Of a stretch of 64,000 nt of DNA, positions 1-11,405 are shown piece after piece. A program made the translations under genes and the position numbers. Every line of letters starts with the position of its first letter. Position 1 is the first letter of the stretch. Below the pieces are notes generated by a model. The model was given only the letters and a program-made list of their open reading frames with translations, was not told where the DNA came from and did no database searches. This stretch comes from Sorghum bicolor (lineage: Eukaryota > Streptophyta > Magnoliopsida > Poales > Poaceae): positions 4,017,997 through 4,081,996 of the forward strand of contig NC_012871.2 in NCBI RefSeq assembly GCF_000003195.3, read 5' to 3'.

Positions 1-122
1 ATTTGCCAAAAAAATAGCTAACTATTGGAGAAGCCTCTTTTTTTTTACTTGGCATTTGAGCTTTACACTTGGCAAAATTCAAGATTTGCCAAGTAAAGTT
101 TAGGGTAATGTTGGAGTTGCTC
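1..122. repeat. Truncated MITE at the window edge
   Basis: The sequence is AT-rich, with repeated short words around 'acttggca' and 'tttgccaa', and it ends in 'ggagttgctctaac'. That resembles the 'ggagatgctcta' terminus of a common grass MITE family, seen again near 59.07-59.5 kb. Only the right part lies in the window, so family and target site cannot be fixed. Confidence 0.35.
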
Positions 123-3100
123 TAACCCATGGTCGGAGGTTTAAGATGCAGAGCGCCTTTGGATTTCCACCCAGTGAATGGCAACCGTCATACACAAATA
201 TTACCTGAAAAATACAATCATACCCCTATTTCCAACCCTTCCATGAAAATATCGAAGACTGTGGAGGTGGCACATTGGTGTGAAGTATGAACTGAGCATA
301 GCTTAGTTGGTTGGGTTTTGACTTGTAGTGACGTAGTGTGATTCTAAAAAAGAAAGTAACTTCAAGTGGCAATGTCGCATACCTTTCTCTACATGGCAAG
401 GTCAAGTGAGTACTTCATGTTCCTGTTGGGTTAATTGGGCTTGTACCACAGATTTCCAGTTAAGTCGAAAGCCCAAGGCCCATGTTTATGCGGAGTTATG
501 TGTATTAACCCCACATGGCAAATAATTAAGGGAAAACTAAATCACCTTTTAAGGGTAAAACTGAACCTGCAAATAGGAGGAATCGTGCTGTCCGGGCGCT
601 TGCTTCTGGGTCGTGCGCGGCTTTTGTTATTATGGTTATGTATTCACCTCAATCCAAAATCGAAATTCCACACCAAACCACTCTAATCTAAAATCTAAAT
701 TCCAAACCAAACCACTCCACATGGAGTGAATATATCGACATCCAAAAAAGCCTAAGAAAAGTTTTTTAAACTATCTGTCTCGCTCCAACTTCCTCAAAAA
801 AGTTCATAAACATAGTACCTTCAAGATGTGTCGGCCGGGTAGCTTACAAGTGTACCATTTTCCATGTGGAGCTATTGCTGAAATACTGTTCGTTGATTTA
901 TTGTGAGAGAAAAACATCGCTGAATGTCTAGCAGATTTGACAGATAAACTCAAGCGAACAGGTCATGGCCTGGTTTTATTGCAGGAACAGATGATGGAGA
1001 TAGGAATATTTTGTATATATAGCCCCATTGGGTATACACTTCTAATTAATTAAGATTCAATAAATCTTTGCCACTCATCTACTCATAATTTTAAAGTTTC
1101 TCCAAGATCTTCCGAGGATATGTCAAACTGTGAAAGTATATATGTTCCACTCATGGACCACAAATTATGGAAGTACTGTAATTAAAAGCAAGGTCATCAT
1201 ACATGCATGTGCCCCACCTAGAAGTCAGCCCTCTTTGGCCAGTAAATCTCAAGCAATTGACATGTTCTGACTTTACATGGCAGAGCCTTATTAGTGGGTA
1301 AATGACCATTGCTTGTGCTAAGGAACTAGTACCAATTACCAAAGAAGAAATTATGAGAGTCTATGGAATATATTATGAGCTACGGAGGCAATGATACATG
1401 ACCTATAGTAATTTAGTCAGTACTAGTGTAGTAACATGCAACCAACTTTGTTAAACTTTATAAACAGCTAAAGCCTGAAAGCCTGGACTGATGCTTCCTT
1501 CGTCACACATTCATGCATCTAAGTAAGAAATGTGTGTCTCAGCTTGAATTTTCTACTGTGTAGAGTAACATGCAGCCAACTTTGTTAAGAACGGGTTAGT
1601 CTTGTCGGCATATGAACAATGTATAATGAGAGGTCAACAGCTACTTATAAAAATATATGTATCTACACTGATTTGTGGATCAAGTTAATCCACCCCAAAT
1701 CCCATCTCCTCCTTGACGCCATTGGCGAGCTCTCTCCACTCTACTTTCTCTCCCTCCACTCGATAGTAGTCGGCCCAACTCTCTCTCATCTCTAAAATGG
1801 CTCCCACGCTCAGCTACCACTCCCTCCAGTTAATATGAACTACTTAAATTCAATTAATATTAACTAGTGGGAGTACCTTGTGAGTTACCACAAGTTCGGA
1901 TGAGGCGGTGACATCTAGCTTTTGCACGGCCACTAGAGGGATTGAACTCTCACCCAGACGCAGCTACCTCGACTGAGCTCCCTAGCACACACTGCCACCG
2001 CCATCATTGTGGAGCCTTGTTATCAGGCCGATGTGGCTGCCCTAAGCATGCCAAGCAAGAGGATTAACTCAAGTTATGGTAGTTTGGACCTTACGTGATG
2101 CGATTAGTAAGTTTAGGAATCTAAATATGTATTCAAAAAAATTAAGGACCTAGATGAGACCTGAGCTAAATTTGAGGACCATTGGTGTATTTTACTCAAA
2201 GTTTATGGCACCATTGATCGTCACGTAGGCTATTGGGTTGGATCGAAGCCCGTTAAGGCCTCCATTGGAACCCGCTACACATTTAGGGACCAAAAGTAAA
2301 TATTTTGAAAGTTGGAAAACTAGGATGACACAACAAGCCAGGTTTGAGGACCAATTTTTACTCAATTTACATTTATAGATAGTGGGATGGAATAATAATA
2401 AAAGAAAAGACCCTTGGATGTATATACTCCATAAACACAATGTTTATAGCCTATATATATAGGGATCACCAAACATATTCAGCAGTGTCTCTATCACAAT
2501 CCCCAATATATGAAAAAATGTTTTTTGAGGGATTTTGTTCCCTAGCAATCCTCCAATCCCACCCCTAGTAAGAAAAAAATTCTCATCCCCCATAATCAAG
2601 CCCCCTACTCCTCAAAGATGAAGGAGCTAATAGAGCCCGCAATACATCTTTTTTGGGTGGGTTTTGTAGCTACTACATGAGACCAGTGAAGCTCCACTGT
2701 GCCTTCAAATCAGATCCACCAAAGCATCACGTACACTGATAGAAGCAGAGAGAGAGAGAGAGAGAGAGAGAGAGCACGAGTGCTGATGTACGGGCCAAGT
2801 ACGCCCCTCTTGGATGAGCAACATTGCTTAGATGAGAGAGAGAGAGGGCATTGGCAGGCCAACCGGTACCCTGTTGGGCAAGGTGGTGATGGTCGAGAAG
2901 AGAAGAGGAAGACTACTCGAAGAAGGTGTTGGTGCCCGAGAATAGGACGGGGCGAGGCTGTGAGACACCCAGCCTCTTCCTCCCTGCACCGTCATGGGAG
3001 GAATTGAGAGAATAGTGAGAGAGAGAGAGGATAGAGCGGCTATGGTTTTGAGGGAGAAGAAATCTCATCCATCCATTATGATTATGATGATCCAACTGCA

Positions 3101-3151
3101 GATAGTAGCAGTTGATTTGGGTCTGCCAGCTGGTTTAATTGGGTCTAATTA
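123..3151. other. Gene-free stretch with repeat fragments
   Basis: I see no credible coding gene here. Around 285-350 there is a possible SINE fragment ('agcttagttggttggg'). Around 2150-2420 is a stretch rich in phrases like 'gaggaccaatt' that resembles a dispersed grass repeat. An AG microsatellite lies at 2748-2774. The open frame across 2699-3007 is created by that microsatellite and has no recognisable domain. Confidence 0.6.
2748..2774. repeat. (AG)n microsatellite
   Basis: An uninterrupted AG run of about 13 units, with shorter GA-rich runs at about 2836-2848 and 3018-3032. Confidence 0.9.
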
Positions 3152-3505
3152 GGCCAGTCTCAATGGCCCGTTTCAATGCACTGTTTCTAAAACAAATCTG
3201 CTGACAGAGCATCAATGAAACAACCTCCACAATGCATGAGTTTCACCTTGATGTTTCCTAGACTGGGCAAAGCATTTAATTACTGCAAAATGATTGGATC
3301 ACATGTAAGATAGTGAAACGATTTAGTCTTCAGTGGGGATTTCATCCTGTTTCACCGCGTGGGAAACAACGCCACCGGAGTTTCACCATGGTGAAACTAA
3401 TTCCTTCTCTCTCCTCTTCGTTTCATGCAAAAAGTACAGTTTTGCTGACATAGCGCTCTAATAAATGTGCATGACATCCTGGTGAAACCCCCACTGAGAC
3501 TGGCC
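3152..3505. mobile_element. Tourist-like MITE (PIF/Harbinger type) with TTA target duplication
   Basis: The left end reads 'ggccagtctcaatgg' and the right end 'cactgagactggcc', an imperfect inverted repeat. Both ends are flanked by TTA (3149-3151 and 3506-3508), the usual target-site duplication of Tourist elements. The 354-bp interior is non-coding. A 206-bp relative with very similar ends lies at 31312-31517. Confidence 0.8.
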
Positions 3506-3754
3506 TTAACAAACTGGTCAAATATAGCTCCACGAGTATTGAAAACTGAGGTATTGGGGCCAAGGTATTCGAGAACTTGTGGGAGATGAGAGATTAACCT
3601 CGCATACACGAACACCACGTCACTCACATAGTCACATGCAAGTTGCACTCTACACACTACAGGAATTTTCATCAAAAAAGATAAGGTACGAGTGAACAAC
3701 GAGACGACTTTTGAAACGTGATACATGCATATGCATGCATATATGCCGAGTAAA

Positions 3755-4811
3755 TTAAGCGGCAGCCTCTGACGCAGCGACGACGGCGCCGCAGCCGTCG
3801 ACGAACCGGGCGACGGTCTGGATCAGCTCGCCGGTGGCCTCGGACCCCGGCTCGTGCAGATAGAACCCGTGGGGCTTGCCGGCGAACTTGGCGACCTCCA
3901 CGGGCTTGCCCATGGCCGCCAGCCGCTCCGCGTAGTCGACGGTGCGGTCGCGGATCAGGTCGAGGCCGCCGACCACCACGAGGACCGGCGGGAAGTCCAC
4001 CGAGCCCAGGTCGGGGCTGTCCGGCCCGAACGGGTTCGCCGCCGGGTGGTCCCTGGTGGCGCCGGCCGGCAGCGACAGCCGCCAGAACCGGTCCACCAGG
4101 TCAAGGTTCGGGAACGCCTCCTCCGGGCACTCGGCCTCCGACGCCGTGCGCCGGACGCCGCCGAAGAACGGCATCAACAGAACGTAGCCGCGGACCGTCA
4201 CATGGCCTGGCTCCGGCTCCGGCTCCGCCGCTGCCAGCGCGCACGGCGAGGTGGTGCGCGATCGTGCCGCCCGCCGAGTCGCCGGTGACGAACACGCGCC
4301 CGAAGTCGGCGGCGGCCTCCGCGAGCCAGCCGTCGGCGGCGGCCACGGACTGGTCCCGGAGCCAGCGCATGAAGCCGGCGCCGTCGTCGAAGGCGGCGGG
4401 GAGGCGGTGCTCGGGGGCCAAGCGGTACCCCGCGGAGAGCACGACGGCGCCGGCGTCCGCGGCGAGGCGGAGGCAGAACTCGTGAACGTTCGCCCACGTG
4501 CACGACCCCAGGCAGAAGCCACCACCGTGGAAGTGGACGAGCACGGGAAGCTTCTTCCCGGCGGCGGCGGACGCGGTGGTCGTCGGCTTGTACATGCGCA
4601 CGCGGAGGTTCTTGGCCTTGTCGTAGACGGCCTCCTTCCACTGCACCGACGGGTGGCTGCCGGGGAAGGTGGTCGGGCAGAACACCGGGCCTGCCGGCGA
4701 CCGGAGCACGGTGCCGTCGCTGAGCACGCGCAGGAAGCCGAAGAGGTCCTCGGCGACCTCGGTAGCCGGCGCCGCGGCGGCGCAGCAGGCGGCGGCCGAG
4801 ACGGCAGGCAT
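3755..4811 (-). pseudogene. Class-I carboxylesterase (CXE/GID1-like), frameshifted copy
   Basis: An alpha/beta-hydrolase of the plant carboxylesterase family. Translation starts at the ATG at 4811 (MPAVSAAACC) and runs through the oxyanion motif HGGGFCLGS and the nucleophile motif GDSAGG to HHLAVRAG in one frame. The rest (VRGYVLLMPFFGG, a GGLD catalytic Asp, KPHGFY catalytic His, stop at 3755) lies in another frame. The switch falls near 4209-4235, at a GGCTCC triple repeat, and needs one extra or two missing bases relative to the intact paralogue at 11406-12488. Either the gene is broken or the assembly has an indel; a frame-corrected product would be about 351 aa. The active-site His argues against a GID1 gibberellin receptor, where that residue is replaced. 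Single exon, very GC-rich, like its paralogues. The natural substrate is unknown. Confidence 0.85.
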
Positions 4812-4898
4812 GGTTTGCCAACTTCACTTGAGACGACCTTAGAAGACAACAGGTCAAGAAGGCTGGCTGAGCTGATGATCCCCAGCTGCCTAAACCGT

Positions 4899-4906
4899 CT
4901 TATATA
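4899..4906 (-). promoter_or_regulatory. TATA box of the first carboxylesterase copy
   Basis: On the minus strand this reads TATATAAG, about 90 bp upstream of the ATG at 4811. The paralogue at 11406-12488 has the same octamer at a similar distance from its start. The longer word cttatataag is palindromic. Confidence 0.65.
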
Positions 4907-4963
4907 AGAGCGTTGCGCATTTTGATTTGATAGAAGTATGCCCTTGTTGGTTTTATCGAGCAT

Positions 4964-7240
4964 GATGCAGCATCTTTAGCTAGCAGCCACACTATTGTGG
5001 AAATTTCCATGATCACAGTAGCAAAAACACGTTAACTGGGACCATATTGTGGGAGCTCCACCAAGAGTTCTCAAAACAGTCTCACAATCTAGCATTTTTT
5101 TTTGCAAGATCGGGTGTTTGGATCATAAAAAGAACTCATCTCTAATGACGTCCTTAATGATTCTAAATAGCTAGTTTAGGAAAACTTCTATTGGTTATCA
5201 AGAAAAGAAATTAAATAGCTAGCAACTCTCAAATAACCAGTCTAGTACAATCATTCAGAAACTCACAAAATTCTTCACTATAATATTTATTTTTTAGTAT
5301 TTTTATACCTCATCTAGCTAGCTGTGCAGGAGTCGTGTGTATCCTCGTACGCGAGAGTTTGCGATCTGCCTGTTCTCTCTGCGTGCCTGGCCTGCTGCTG
5401 CTGGCCGGCAGGGGGTTGCTGCTACTGCCTGCCATGGCCAGCTGCTGCCCGCCTGTGCCTGCTGATGCCGTCATGCCCGTGCCTGCTAGTGCTGGCCGGT
5501 AGTCTGCTGCAGGGTGGCCGGCTGTTGGCCCTCTTTCGACTAGTGATAAAGCCTGAACAAATTAGAAAGTAGTGTATTTATTTTATAGGTGCATATATTT
5601 GTACTATAAAAAAATACATATATGGTGAAATTTTAGAAAAAATTATTGTTTTCATAAATTTTGGGTGGTGCATCTGCACCTAGTAGCATCTACATAGCTT
5701 CGCCCCTGTTCTCGGCTGCGCGACATGGACTCGTGCGAAAAAAAAAGATCCACATTCCGTCAGGAAAGTTTTCTGTGAATCTATCTATTTTTTTTATATA
5801 TTTTAGGAGTTATATACGAAACTCTTGGAAAACTTAAGGATTTTGGAAACAAAATTTTGGGTACTCAAAAGTAACGAGCATCTCAATTAGCATCAAAAGA
5901 CATATTCATAAATACATCCTCATTTCCAGATTGTAAATTGTTATGACTTTTTTAATATATAGTTTTTTGCTATATATCTAGATATACATAGTAAAAACTA
6001 TATATCTAGAGGAAAAAAGAACAATTCCAATTTACAAAGGATAGAGTAGTATAATTATTTAATTTGCTAGTCTTTTGTAGTAAACTGGTAATTATTCTTT
6101 TTATCGGTGTATATATAACTGAGGGTAAGCCTCAATCGTAATTTTGCTTCTTTATTTGGGTCTGAAAAAATGGTTTATATATTTGTGTTGCGTGGTGGCC
6201 TTTTTTTTCTTATATAAGAGTGTGGTAGCTTTTGAGACTTTGAGTCGGCATTGGCCAAATCCTGCGGATCAGATCGTACACTATGCGTGTGAACGCCATG
6301 TCAGGTTAGCAATTAGAAAGGCTTGCTTTAGCTTGATAGCTACATTCAGTTGCAAAGAAATGGGGACTGATTGGTAGCAATACGCATGTCGCCATTGGCA
6401 CATTGGTGAAGTAATGGCCTAATCATGCAAGTGCTTAAAGAACATCACTTGTGCTGCACCTCTCTTGAACCCTTTTAATCCCTGTTTCTTTTTTGTCTCC
6501 ATCACTTATGGTGTTTAACTTGTCTATGGAACACCTGGGTGCTCTAGTTCATCTTCTTGTTAGGTTGCTTTTTCCTTCTAGATTATAAGCCATCAAGATG
6601 TGGTGGCAGGTGGCCTAATGGCTTTTCCACTTGGGAGTTGGGATGAATCAACCAGTGCGCTACTTTAGTTCACACTAGCAGTTTTAGGCCTTTTTTGGCA
6701 GGGATTTTGTTGAGGCTTCTCCACCAGTTTTATCAAAAGCCCTCCCAAATGTGCACACACGCGAACGTAAAACCAAGCCAAAAATGGTGAAGCCAAAGCC
6801 ATTTTTAGCTAGAAGTCTAAATATGTGGGTTTTCCTTACATTCACAAAAATGCGGGCTTTTCTGGCTCCTTATCCGAGAAGTCCAAACCCTACCATCAGC
6901 CTTATTCAAGTTAGTTTTAGCGAAGTATTTTTTTCACCATAGTGCACCTGTACATTTTTAGATTGATTAGCTAAGACAGTGGATCACAAGTTATAAACAA
7001 AAAAATCAACGCAAAAGCTTTGGGTTGGGCATGTGGGCGTTTAACACACCACACACACTCACCCATGTGCACGCGACCTTATCCCCATCTCTCTCTCTCT
7101 CCCTCTCTCTCTCTCTTCTTCCCCAACTAAGTGGGTGGTAGGGTTCCAGCGGTGGTGCAGGTTCAACACTGATGAGGTGTGTCCTCCTCCTCCCGTGTTT
7201 AAGCATCTAGGAGTCAGGGTTATCCTCTCTCTAGCGGGCT

Positions 7241-7302
<62 letters not shown>

Positions 7303-7869
7303 CCTCTCTTCTTTCCACACTCTGACGTGCTTATAAGAGAAGGGGCTTAGAGGAGCCAGACCGGCTAGGCAGTGGGGACGATGGGAGGGTGGCTTCTTTA
7401 AGGTTTTGGCGACAGTGGAGGCAGATGGGATATATAGTTCGGGGCGAGGCCACGAGGGTGCCCATAGCCATAGCTCACCATTTGAAGAAGGAGGTTATGG
7501 CCGGAGCTCGTGACGGCATTGCGGGAGGGAGGAGAGCAAGAAGGAGGTTGCCACGTGTGGTGGATAGCAGGTGCACGAGGAGAAAGAAGGCGAGGAGGGC
7601 AGGGTCGATGAGGCGTGCGTTTCACACGCTAATCACACGCACGACCGAGTGTTAGCCACGTCCAAAATTCAACTTATGCAAAGTTAGGGAGTTATAGGTT
7701 ATCATCGTTTTTGCCACTAATTCAAAAAGAAGGGGGAAAAACTGGCCAGCCTTCCATGTTAGGGCAACTTGATTCGAACCAAATAATCGCAAATCCGGTT
7801 TCGTGGAAGTCAGTGAAACAAATAATTGAGACAATTTATCTCTCAGTGCAAGCGACAGTTTCTGGCATA
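4964..7869. other. Intergenic stretch with transposon ends, no gene seen
   Basis: AT-rich, with a GC-rich island at about 5320-5540 rich in 'ctgcc' words that gives a low-complexity Cys/Leu frame without domain. At about 5665-5708 the sequence 'gcatctgcacctagtagcat...cttcgcccctg' reads on the minus strand as a 'caggggcgaagc' end of the kind seen in grass hAT-like elements. At 6680-6900 there is only unremarkable AT-rich DNA. No coding gene is supported. Confidence 0.5.
7245..7300. repeat. Compound (CT)n(AT)n microsatellite
   Basis: A CT run (about 7245-7272) passes directly into an AT run (7272-7300). A second CT-rich run lies at about 7088-7115. Confidence 0.9.
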
Positions 7870-8102
7870 CTCCCTCCGTCTCTTTTTAATTATAGCTTGC
7901 GCTTCCAAAAAACAAATGCCAGCAATTATATATTAAAAAATATTAATATTTATAATACATAATTAGTATCATTAGAAATATCTTTGAATCTAGTTTTTTA
8001 ACAAATTTATTTGAAGATACAAATGTTACGCGTATTTTCTATAAATCGAATCAAACTTGTGACACTTATACCAACGGCGACATTAAAAAGGGACAGATGG
8101 AG
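7870..8102. mobile_element. Stowaway-like MITE (Tc1/mariner type) with TA target duplication
   Basis: The left end is 'ctccctccgtctc' and the right end 'gggacagatggag', imperfect inverted repeats flanked by TA on both sides. Length is 233 bp with an AT-rich, non-coding interior. Ends and target site fit grass Stowaway elements. Confidence 0.75.
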
Positions 8103-8761
8103 TATGTGTTATATTCTTCTTTTTTCTTTTTTTCGAGTGAACATGCGTTATATTCAAATTCAGCTTGATCCGAAAAGAAACAATTATAAATGGAACGAAT
8201 ATACATTTACACCAGTTTTGTTGTCGAATCAGATCCACCGACTGAAAATGAAAGGCCAATTAAGCTAATTAATATCAGATAGGCAGAGTCGTCTCTTTCT
8301 TGATGACACGTTCTGAATCTGAAATGCTGCCAGAAAATCTGATCTCTGGGTGACGTGCAGGTGAAGATAAACCTCAAGAAAACTGACTGAAACGAGCAGG
8401 TCAAATTTTAAAAGCTTTTGGAAGATAAATAAATCTATACACGGTGGAAGGAAAAGCCGTGTTTTGTAGGGCTTGACTGATTACAGAGAGTGGTGTTGAT
8501 AGAGTACGAAATAGAAAAGATAACAACGTTGACAGAGATGGAAGAGAAGAAATGTCATGGATAGACATGTCCAAGGAAGAAGGCAGATATATAAGTGAGG
8601 GGTCATGACCCATGATCTGATCACAAGATCAATGGGAAAACGACTGCGTTAAAACCAATTTAGTGACGATATGGATCCAGAGCTCCAGTAAGGTTTCATA
8701 CAGTGACTAATGAGTGACATGATTTTTTACCAAGGCAAATTTAAATAATTCTGATGGAACT

Positions 8762-9210
8762 AGTTTTTTTAGAACGTTGCATAGCACATGTTTCATTAAG
8801 AAGAAGTTAGAAATTTTACACGCCCAACATCACATCACCACGAGGTGCCATGCGCGATAGGGTTGAACACGAATACAAGGCACTGCTAGGAGGTGGGACA
8901 CACGTTGTTGTAACTAACTAAGAGACTAACGGTGCGACCAAAGAGCTTGCGACGTTGAGTGAACCCTTGCTCAAGACGCCTATGTTGCCGCCTACCTCCC
9001 AGGAGCACCAGCCATGGGGAAGATCTCCCGCAATGCCATGCGCTTGGAGCCTTGGACGACGACAACGGCTCTTGGAACATCTTGTGGAACCGAGTGGCAA
9101 TGGTCGCGTCAGGCGTCACCGACGCTGACCATGGAGCGCTCACCGATGGCTGGCATTTGCTCAGCATGACCTACTTGGCCTACTTCTCTGAGTTCGAGTC
9201 AGAGTAGGCG
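8762..9210 (-). mobile_element. 3' end of a LINE-like retroelement, 5'-truncated
   Basis: Read on the minus strand, the segment ends '...cttcttaatgaaacatgtgc...gttct' followed by an A-run (T-run 8764-8770 on the plus strand). That is the usual 3' end of grass non-LTR retrotransposons. The upstream extent is uncertain and no reverse-transcriptase motif is readable. Confidence 0.45.
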
Positions 9211-10915
9211 GACTTGGCAGCGACTCTATCACTGCAGAGCGGCCCCAAGTTCACGACCTGCACGCGTGAGACGCGAAGGCGCAACGATGACTGGATCATC
9301 GGCTAGGCTTCAGAGCGGCGATGAAGTCCTCGATAGAGGTGGGTTGGATTGAAGGCAGGGCTGTAACAGAAGTAGGAGGGGGCGTCCATCACATGTACGA
9401 GTGTTGATGGGCCGTCATCGGTGGGCTAAGCAGGCTACCCTTCGTGGGCGTTGTCGGAGGCCCCAACTGAGAGCTATGGATGTCGTGCTTGCTTGTCCCT
9501 CGGAGGACTTTGCAGTTCCATGTTCGGCTCTAAGACCAAAAGCAGGTGCTTCAAGGCCGTGAACTTTAGCTGGGCACGAACAGTGGCATCCAAGTTAGAG
9601 TCACAAACCATCAGACCCATCCAAGGCATCAATGGTTGAGGCTATGATAGAATTTGAACTTCAAACTCTTGGAAGGCCTCAGACGCGGAGTAGGGGCGCT
9701 TGCTTGAGAGTTGGGTTCCACCAAGCCTAAAGTTGAGGCTCTCATGCACCATCGACGTCCTAGCCATTGCCACCGTTGTCATCATCTTCACCACGGCAAC
9801 CAAGACGGAGCGACCATGGATGCCTCCAATAGGATGACTACGCTAGCAATTCCTCGCATGGTGCTTTGTGCTATGGTAGAGAAGGCAGTGGGATAGGAAG
9901 GTGCACTAGGAGGTGATGTGGTCCCTAGCTAGATAGTTGAAGCAAAGATCAAAGAGTGAAGGTGGCACTAGCCACTAGTGATGAGGGTGAGGTGGGGATG
10001 GTGGCTCCTACACTGATGGCTTTGAACAAGCATGAAGCCATCAGCATTGATTGGCGTGGCCACTCGAGGAATGTGGCGTCGAGGAAGCACATTTGGAGGA
10101 TGGAAACATGGCGGCGTGTCTCCTAGCGTTCGTCATGAACCCAGGGCCTAGCTCATGACAACGACAATGGCAGCACCCTAGTGCCTGGGTGTGGGGGTGC
10201 CGCTGGAGGACCATCAGTGTCCTAGGTCCTAGCTCGATAACGACAGTGCCATCTATTCTTGGTGATGATGACTAGGTCCTAGCTCAATGACGATAGTGCC
10301 ACCTATTCTTGGTGATGATGACCAGACGTGAGGCAGAGCTCTCCTCCTCACATGGTGTTGTAGGCACGGGCAAGACCATCACCTCGATGACCCGACGAGT
10401 AGCTTCCAGGTACGGCAACTGGGTAGTAGAGGATGCATAGTCAACATGTAAATATGTGTGTTTATATATCATTTTATGTTTATAGAAAGTCCTTACTGCT
10501 ATTACTATTTTACCATAGAAAGCGGGTTTCGGGTATCCATTTGGGTTTCGGGTATCCACGGGTTTGGTTTTGGGGATCGGTTACCACCCGAATCGGTGTT
10601 TGGTGCGGTTTCGGGTTTTGATTTTGGGTTTCGGGTTCAGGTGCACATAGACTTCACCCGATCTGAATCCGCCCCGTTGCCATCCTTAATCTTGTGCCCC
10701 ATTGTTGTTGCTCAAAAAAAATGAATGTGAAATTGATCTAGAGGTACTCCTCGTGCACCTGTGATATCTCGCCTCGGACTCCAACAGTAACCAGGCCTAA
10801 TTGGCCATGGGTCCATGGCCCAAATACGAGGGGCAACATGATGCTGCCTCTGTATTTTTTGAAGGGAAATATTAAAGAAATGTAGTGAATATCACCTACT
10901 GAATGGAAACATTTA
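9211..10915. other. Moderately GC-rich stretch without a recognisable gene
   Basis: Short frames occur on both strands, but none shows a known domain. A 50-bp tandem duplication lies at 10223-10322. From about 10530 to 10685 the sequence is full of 'gggtttcggg' words and ends 'gttgccatcc'; on the minus strand that matches the 'ggatggcaac' start of a common grass hAT-like MITE. Confidence 0.45.
10223..10322. repeat. 50-bp tandem duplication (two copies)
   Basis: Two adjacent units (10223-10272 and 10273-10322) share 'taggtcctagctc', a variable centre, and 'tattcttggtgatgatgac'. They differ at only a few bases. Confidence 0.85.
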
Positions 10916-11112
10916 GAAGGTGTTTGGTACGGTTGCTCACGAGGGGCTCCTCTAAACGAACTGAAGCTGTTTTTGGAGAAGCCATAATTTATGGCTTCGC
11001 CAAAACAATTTCGGCTCCTCTGCTTTTTACTCACAAATAGTTTCTCAAGAAAAACATTTGGCAAAGGCGCAAGGCTAAAGGAGCCAGAGCCGGAGCCCTA
11101 CCAAACAGATCC
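10916..11112. mobile_element. Tourist-like MITE downstream of the second carboxylesterase
   Basis: The left end is 'gaaggtgtttgg' and the right end 'ccaaacagatcc', both next to TTA (10913-10915 and 11113-11115). At 197 bp it has an interior with internal self-complementarity around 'ggagaagccat...atggcttcgcc'. It lies about 300 bp beyond the esterase stop codon. Confidence 0.65.
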
Positions 11113-11405
11113 TTAAACTTCTATATATATGGGAAATGCTTGAAGGGTTTTTTTTCCCATGCAAACGTGCATCATCATCATCATTGTTATTAAGAAGAAA
11201 GGAAATCACAGCGGCTTAAGCATCCAGGCATTGGATGCGGGAGCCGAGCGGCCTAGCTCCCGGCCCAGCTGATTGGCCTGAATGAAGCCCACAACGACCC
11301 AGACACACTAATTTGATTCCATGGCGTAACGGTTAAAATACAAGACAAAGCCAAATTGCACTCGTACTCGCGCTCCGGTGTCCAATTATCGTAGCACTGC
11401 ACACA

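Noticed and set aside
2699..3007. 102-aa frame with an Arg/Glu repeat
   Set aside because: The repeat part is the translated AG microsatellite and the rest has no homology I recognise.
5324..5572. 82-aa Cys-rich frame that could be a secreted peptide
   Set aside because: Its composition comes from a 'ctgcc'-rich low-complexity island, it has no clear signal peptide and ordered cysteine pattern, and it adjoins a transposon end.
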